NCBI GenBank assembly: GCA_049999765.1
Contig: JBNGIQ010008888.1
Span: 38,982-85,141, forward strand
Source: Phaeoceros laevis
Taxonomy: Eukaryota > Anthocerotophyta > Anthocerotopsida > Notothyladales
Direction of reading: 5' to 3'
DNA length: 46,160 nt
Made by a program: the position numbers and the translations under genes
Notes under the pieces: model-generated
Told to the model about the DNA's origin: nothing
Seen by the model: only the letters and a program-made list of their open reading frames with translations
The model's database searches: none
Shown here: positions 42,569 through 46,160 of the stretch, in pieces
Layout of the letters: the number at the start of each line of letters is the position of its first letter
Numbering within the stretch: the first letter of the stretch is position 1

Positions 42569-44926
42569 ATGCAACATCAGCGGTTTTGCACGCCACAAGC
42601 TGGGAGGCAGCCCCACACCCTGGAGCTGGAGGGGAGTTTGAAGGTGCCCTCGAGGCAATGGATTTACAGAAGCCGCACATTGGTGCCGTGCAGCCGCTCA
42701 GTAGCCAAGCTAGGCATACCGGACAATAGCAGTGCAGGAGAGCGGCAAGCGTTGTTGTGGAAGCAGTATTTCTTGGGCCCCACATTCTGGTGGGACTGCA
42801 GGACGAACAAGAAGAGCGCCCGCCCTCCCGACTTCAGGCACAAGGATTTCAAGGAGCCCCTGTGGCTGAACAACTTCTACAAGCCTGACTGGGTGGATGC
42901 GGAGCTGGCTGCTTTGGACAAGCAGGTTGGACGGTCTGCGCAACCTACATCCAACCCCTTGCATCATACTGCTGCCGCTCCGACGGTGCCAGAGTGCCAA
43001 GGGTATGGAACGACTCAAGCTGGAATCGAACAACTTTGTGAGAATGGGCAGCTAAGTCGAGCAGTTGACGCATTGACTGTCTTGGCGGAGACACAAACTC
43101 GTGTGTCCACCGCTCTGCTGTACAGAGTCATCCGGAGATGTGGGGCAGAGAAAAATCTGGTGTTGGGCCGTCGACTTGATGATGTCACTGTCAAACTTGG
43201 GTACGAATCGAATGCATTTTTGGGCAATCATCTCTTGCGCATGTATGCATGTCAAGGCCGGTTACAGGAGGCAATGGAGGTGTTCAAAAGGGTGGCCAAA
43301 CCTAATGTCTTCGTGTGGTCCTCCATTATCTCTGCACATGTCGAACAGGGGAAACCTAGTGAGGCCATTCTACTGTACAATGAGATGCGCAGCTCAGGGT
43401 TGGAGGCAGATAGTCACATTTTTGTCGCTGCCCTGCAAGCTTGTTCAAGAGCGGAAGATGTGCAATCTGGCAGGCAGGTGCACGCTGACGTGCTGGAGAG
43501 TGACATTCAGCCTAGCTCTTTTGTTTGCAACTGCCTGGTGGACATGTATGCAAAATGTAGGGAATTGGAAGATGCACGCAGGGTTTTTGACAGTATGGCC
43601 ACAAAGGATGTAGTGACATGGAATGCCATGATTGCTGGGTATGCTAAGTGTGGCCAGTTGGCAAATGCACTCAAGCTGTTTGACAGTCTGGCCACAAGGG
43701 ATGCAGTAACATGGAATGCCATGATTAATGGGTATGCTGAGCATGGGCTTGGTCCCCAGGCGCTCGCATTGTATGCAAGGATGGAGCAGGAAGGCCTGAT
43801 TTTGGCAAACAGTTTTACATTTACTTGCCTCCTGAAGGCCTGTACGAGTGCTGGTGCTCTACAGCGGGGCAGGCAGCTGCACTCAAGGATCATGGAAAGA
43901 GGACTACTTGAAGGTAACGTAGTAGTGGGCACTTGTCTCGTAAATATGTATGCAAAATGTGGCAAGTTAGAAGATGCACGCAAGCTGTTTGACAGTCTGG
44001 CCACAAGGGATGCGGTAACATGGAATGCCATGATAAATGGGTACGGTAGAAACAACGAAGGCCACAAGGCCACAGCCTGTTTCGAAGAGATGATACTGGC
44101 TGGTGTTCAGCCTGATGACGCCACATTTACTGGCGTTCTTGTAGCATGCAGTAATGCGGGCCTGGTCAGTAAGGGTCGACAGTATTTTGATGCCATGGTG
44201 AAACAGCATGGCCTCAACCCGACAACTGAGCATTATGTGTCCATGGTTGATCTTCTTGGGCGGGCAGGCTATTTAGGTGAGGCGGAGAAGGTGCTGAAAT
44301 CAGCTGGGTGTGAAAACAATGCTGTTGGGTTGACGTCATTGCTGAATGCCTGCAAGAGTCATGGGGATATAGAGCGGGGAACACGGTGTTTTGAAAGTCT
44401 TGTTGAGCTGGATCCTCAGCATGCCGCTCCATATGTGCTCATGGCCAATATGTACGCAGATGCAGATAGGTGGGCGGATGTAGATAGAATCGAAAGGTTG
44501 AGAAAGTTGGCAGGAGCAAACAAGAAACCTGCAGTGGCAGGCATTGAGGTGAACAAGCAGGTGCACACATTTGTTGTGGGGGAAGAAAGGGGCGACCTTT
44601 CAAGCAAGGTTCGGAGCACATCTGAACGTTTGAAGGAGGAAGGGAACCATGTACCACAGACCAAGCTGGTGTTGAAGCCAGTGTCTGAGAAGGAGAAGGA
44701 AGATGAACTGTGTGGGCATGCTGAGAAGCTAGCTTTGGCATTTGGTCTCTTGAACACTCCCGATGGCACACCTCTGTTGGTAACCAAAAACTTGCGGATG
44801 TGCAGGGACTGCCACTTGTCCACCGGGATTATGTCAAGGGTGGAAAAGAGGGACATTGTTGTACGGGACGCCCACCGTGTGCATCGATTCGAGGCAGGGT
44901 CCTGTAGCTGTAAGGGTCGGCATTGA
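42569..44926 (+). CDS. PPR editing factor, PLS-E-DYW:KP type, with N-terminal PDF-like module
   Basis: One intronless frame. The first ATG after the in-frame TGA at 42521 is at 42569, giving 785 residues. Residues ~58-118 hold the same Trp-rich module as the gene at 30497-33490: ALLWKQYFLGPTFWWDCR, PPDFRHK, PLWL and PDWV. PPR repeats run from about 150 to 580 (CNCLVDMYAKCRELEDARRV, TCLVNMYAKCGKLEDARKL, VTWNAMINGY), then E1/E2 (LTSLLNACKSHGDIERGTR, YVLMANMYADADRW). In the DYW domain the PG box is replaced by K-P-A-V-A (653-657), an exact KPAxA signature. HAE (717-719), CRDC (745-748), H772 and C779/C781 keep the zinc and catalytic ligands. The protein ends C-K-G-R-H, not DYW. U-to-C editing of an organelle transcript is the likely role by class. 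The N-terminus has no strong hydrophobic segment; organelle targeting is inferred. Confidence 0.93.
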   Translation: MQHQRFCTPQAGRQPHTLELEGSLKVPSRQWIYRSRTLVPCSRSVAKLGIPDNSSAGERQALLWKQYFLGPTFWWDCRTNKKSARPPDFRHKDFKEPLWLNNFYKPDWVDAELAALDKQVGRSAQPTSNPLHHTAAAPTVPECQGYGTTQAGIEQLCENGQLSRAVDALTVLAETQTRVSTALLYRVIRRCGAEKNLVLGRRLDDVTVKLGYESNAFLGNHLLRMYACQGRLQEAMEVFKRVAKPNVFVWSSIISAHVEQGKPSEAILLYNEMRSSGLEADSHIFVAALQACSRAEDVQSGRQVHADVLESDIQPSSFVCNCLVDMYAKCRELEDARRVFDSMATKDVVTWNAMIAGYAKCGQLANALKLFDSLATRDAVTWNAMINGYAEHGLGPQALALYARMEQEGLILANSFTFTCLLKACTSAGALQRGRQLHSRIMERGLLEGNVVVGTCLVNMYAKCGKLEDARKLFDSLATRDAVTWNAMINGYGRNNEGHKATACFEEMILAGVQPDDATFTGVLVACSNAGLVSKGRQYFDAMVKQHGLNPTTEHYVSMVDLLGRAGYLGEAEKVLKSAGCENNAVGLTSLLNACKSHGDIERGTRCFESLVELDPQHAAPYVLMANMYADADRWADVDRIERLRKLAGANKKPAVAGIEVNKQVHTFVVGEERGDLSSKVRSTSERLKEEGNHVPQTKLVLKPVSEKEKEDELCGHAEKLALAFGLLNTPDGTPLLVTKNLRMCRDCHLSTGIMSRVEKRDIVVRDAHRVHRFEAGSCSCKGRH
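43672..44043 (+). repeat. near-identical 63-base copies inside the PPR gene
   Basis: 43672-43734 and 43981-44043 differ at only two positions and encode the same FDSLATRDAVTWNAMINGY block of two PPR repeats. Other repeats in the gene are far more diverged, so this pair looks recently duplicated or gene-converted. Confidence 0.9.
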
Positions 44927-45483
44927 GCGAGAAGGAAAAATGTCCAACTGAAACAGTTCCAGCACCTGCCTGCTGTTGGTATCCAAAACTGCTGATGTTG
45001 CATCCCAGTGCTGGTGCGCACTCGTAGGTGGAGCATTTGCATGGGTTTGAGCAGTACCAGTCCAGAGCATGATGATAGACAGCGGTACTTGTGGCATCAG
45101 GATTTTGTGAGAATGTAGAATTCAGCGAACGACAGCAAGGTCAAATTCCCACTTGAACGCGAGAGATCGTGTACCGCCGGTACTCTTCCACCTTCGTGAT
45201 GATCCTGCCACTGCGGCTGCGATCATCTTGCTCTACCGCACATTCCCGCTTAAGCAAACGACTTGCACGCGTACTCGACGGGAAGCACTCAGCGGATACA
45301 GGGCCTCTATATTTGGACGAGCTAACCAATTTTCTTTTTCGAGCTAATCAATTTTGGTTAGTTTGCCGAAGCGTATTTTACGGGACCCAAGCTTGGGAAA
45401 CGGCATATTATACCGTATTTTTATTTTTCAAAATTTTAATTGTAATAAATACAGAATACGTTTAAAAATATAATTATCTTATT

Positions 45484-45547
45484 CTTAGTACTTCCTACCT
45501 TAAGTTCCTACTTCATGAGATGATCTCATGTAGTAAGAAATACTAAG
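45484..45547. repeat. imperfect foldback (MITE-like)
   Basis: Outer arms cttagtacttcctac (45484-45498) and its imperfect complement ending atactaag (45530-45547) enclose an inner stem catgaga / tctcatg. The whole 64 bases can fold on itself. Confidence 0.6.
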
Positions 45548-45846
45548 TACGCCCGGCATGAGGTGAGAAGATTTTAGCGCAGAAGTGGCACCCAACCTTC
45601 TTTGTCCCTCCACCAAGCATGTGCTGAAATGTCCTCAAAATGAACCCAAACTTCCACCTTGAGCCTTGACATTGCGATGGAATGTAGTGCGATTGACAGA
45701 GCGCTTGATTTGTGAGGGTCAATTGCACGTTCCATGCCAGCAATACCACGATGCAGGGCAGCAGCACCAGCACCTCACTACAAGGGGAAGGTTGTTTTAC
45801 AAGGGCACATTACTACGCATTTCCGCCGAATTACTCCGGAATTATA

Positions 45847-45867
45847 TTTTACCACAAAGTGGTAAAA
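45847..45867. repeat. perfect inverted repeat, 9-base arms
   Basis: ttttaccac (45847-45855) and gtggtaaaa (45859-45867) pair exactly around aaa. Confidence 0.9.
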
Positions 45868-45979
45868 CATGACATAAACGACCACTGTTCCAGCGTTATA
45901 AAACGTTCCGTAGTAAACTCGTTGTAAAATCCGTTGTAATATCGTAGTAAACTTTGGGGTTAGTTTATCCCGGGTAAGG

Positions 45980-46150
45980 GTGAAAAGTTAAAGTTAAAAA
46001 TAACTGATAAAAGTCAAAAGTAACTGTCAGAAATAACTATCAGAGGTAAAAGTAAAAGTTAAAAGTAACTGATAAAAGTAAAAAATAACTGTCAGAAGTA
46101 ATTGTTAAAAATAAAAGTAAAAGTCAAAAGTAACTATCAAAAGTCAAACT
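45980..46150. repeat. short A-rich degenerate tandem repeat
   Basis: Variants of aaaagtaactgtca / aaaagtaactgataaaagt recur about eight to ten times up to the end of the window. Confidence 0.8.
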
Positions 46151-46160
46151 CTCTTTACTC

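Larger units (their letters stand above)
44927..46160. other. gene-free AT-rich end of window
   Basis: 3' flank of the PPR gene to about 45100, then AT-rich spacer with the repeats listed below. A stretch at 45790-45960 rich in gtagtaaa/ttactac motifs may be a DNA-transposon end, but no terminal repeats can be paired. Confidence 0.5.

Noticed and set aside
44834-45097. Minus-strand frame resembling the LINE-side peptide at 1455-1536
   Set aside because: Both are antisense readings of the same PPR gene end; the similarity is due to the shared DYW:KP sequence, not to a second LINE.

Overview
The window is nuclear DNA of a land plant. The intact genes have plant-type families and short GT-AG introns of about 60-240 bases. 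Several families are plant specific: DYW-type pentatricopeptide repeat (PPR) editing factors, an mTERF6-like protein, a B-class ARF GTPase, an RWP-RK regulator and an At4g14100-like secreted protein. The PPR genes point to a seed-free plant. Two intact PPR-DYW proteins lack the usual PG box and the terminal D-Y-W. They carry K-A-A-K-A / K-P-A-V-A and end in ERH / GRH, which is the signature of the DYW:KP class. That class is known from hornworts, lycophytes and ferns and is linked to U-to-C RNA editing. Compact genes and short introns fit a hornwort best, but the sequence alone does not fix the species.

Layout. 1-2.1 kb: a LINE reverse-transcriptase relic joined to an antisense fragment of a DYW:KP PPR gene. 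3.2-6.1 kb: a long, broken PPR-DYW pseudogene. 6.4-8.4 kb: a decayed NPF/PTR transporter (minus strand). 8.4-17.2 kb: gene-poor and rich in tandem and inverted repeats, with a broken P-loop NTPase gene (10.7-12.3 kb) and a PPR E/DYW fragment (14.8-15.2 kb). 17.2-30 kb: conserved genes, namely a P-class PPR protein, a Yippee-like zinc protein, a SAL1-like nucleotidase/phosphatase, an RWP-RK transcription factor and an ARFB-type GTPase. 30.5-35 kb: an intact DYW:KP PPR gene divergent from an mTERF6-like gene. 36.3-38.6 kb: a predicted secreted protein joining a PMEI-like domain to two GH16 domains. 39.8-40.6 kb: an At4g14100-like secreted protein. 41.1-44.9 kb: a decayed PPR copy back to back with a second intact DYW:KP PPR gene. 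45-46.2 kb: AT-rich repeats.

How the genes relate. Four intact genes (the P-class PPR, two DYW:KP PPRs and mTERF6-like) are expected to act on organelle RNA or DNA. The two intact DYW:KP proteins also share an N-terminal module with W-W-D, P-D-F-R-H-K and L-W-L motifs. It resembles the PDF motif of the OSB organellar single-stranded-DNA-binding proteins, and this fusion is the most interesting signal in the window. The other genes are housekeeping, signalling or cell-wall functions without obvious operon-like links. Exon coordinates were derived by hand from splice signals and reading frame, so boundaries could be off by a few bases.
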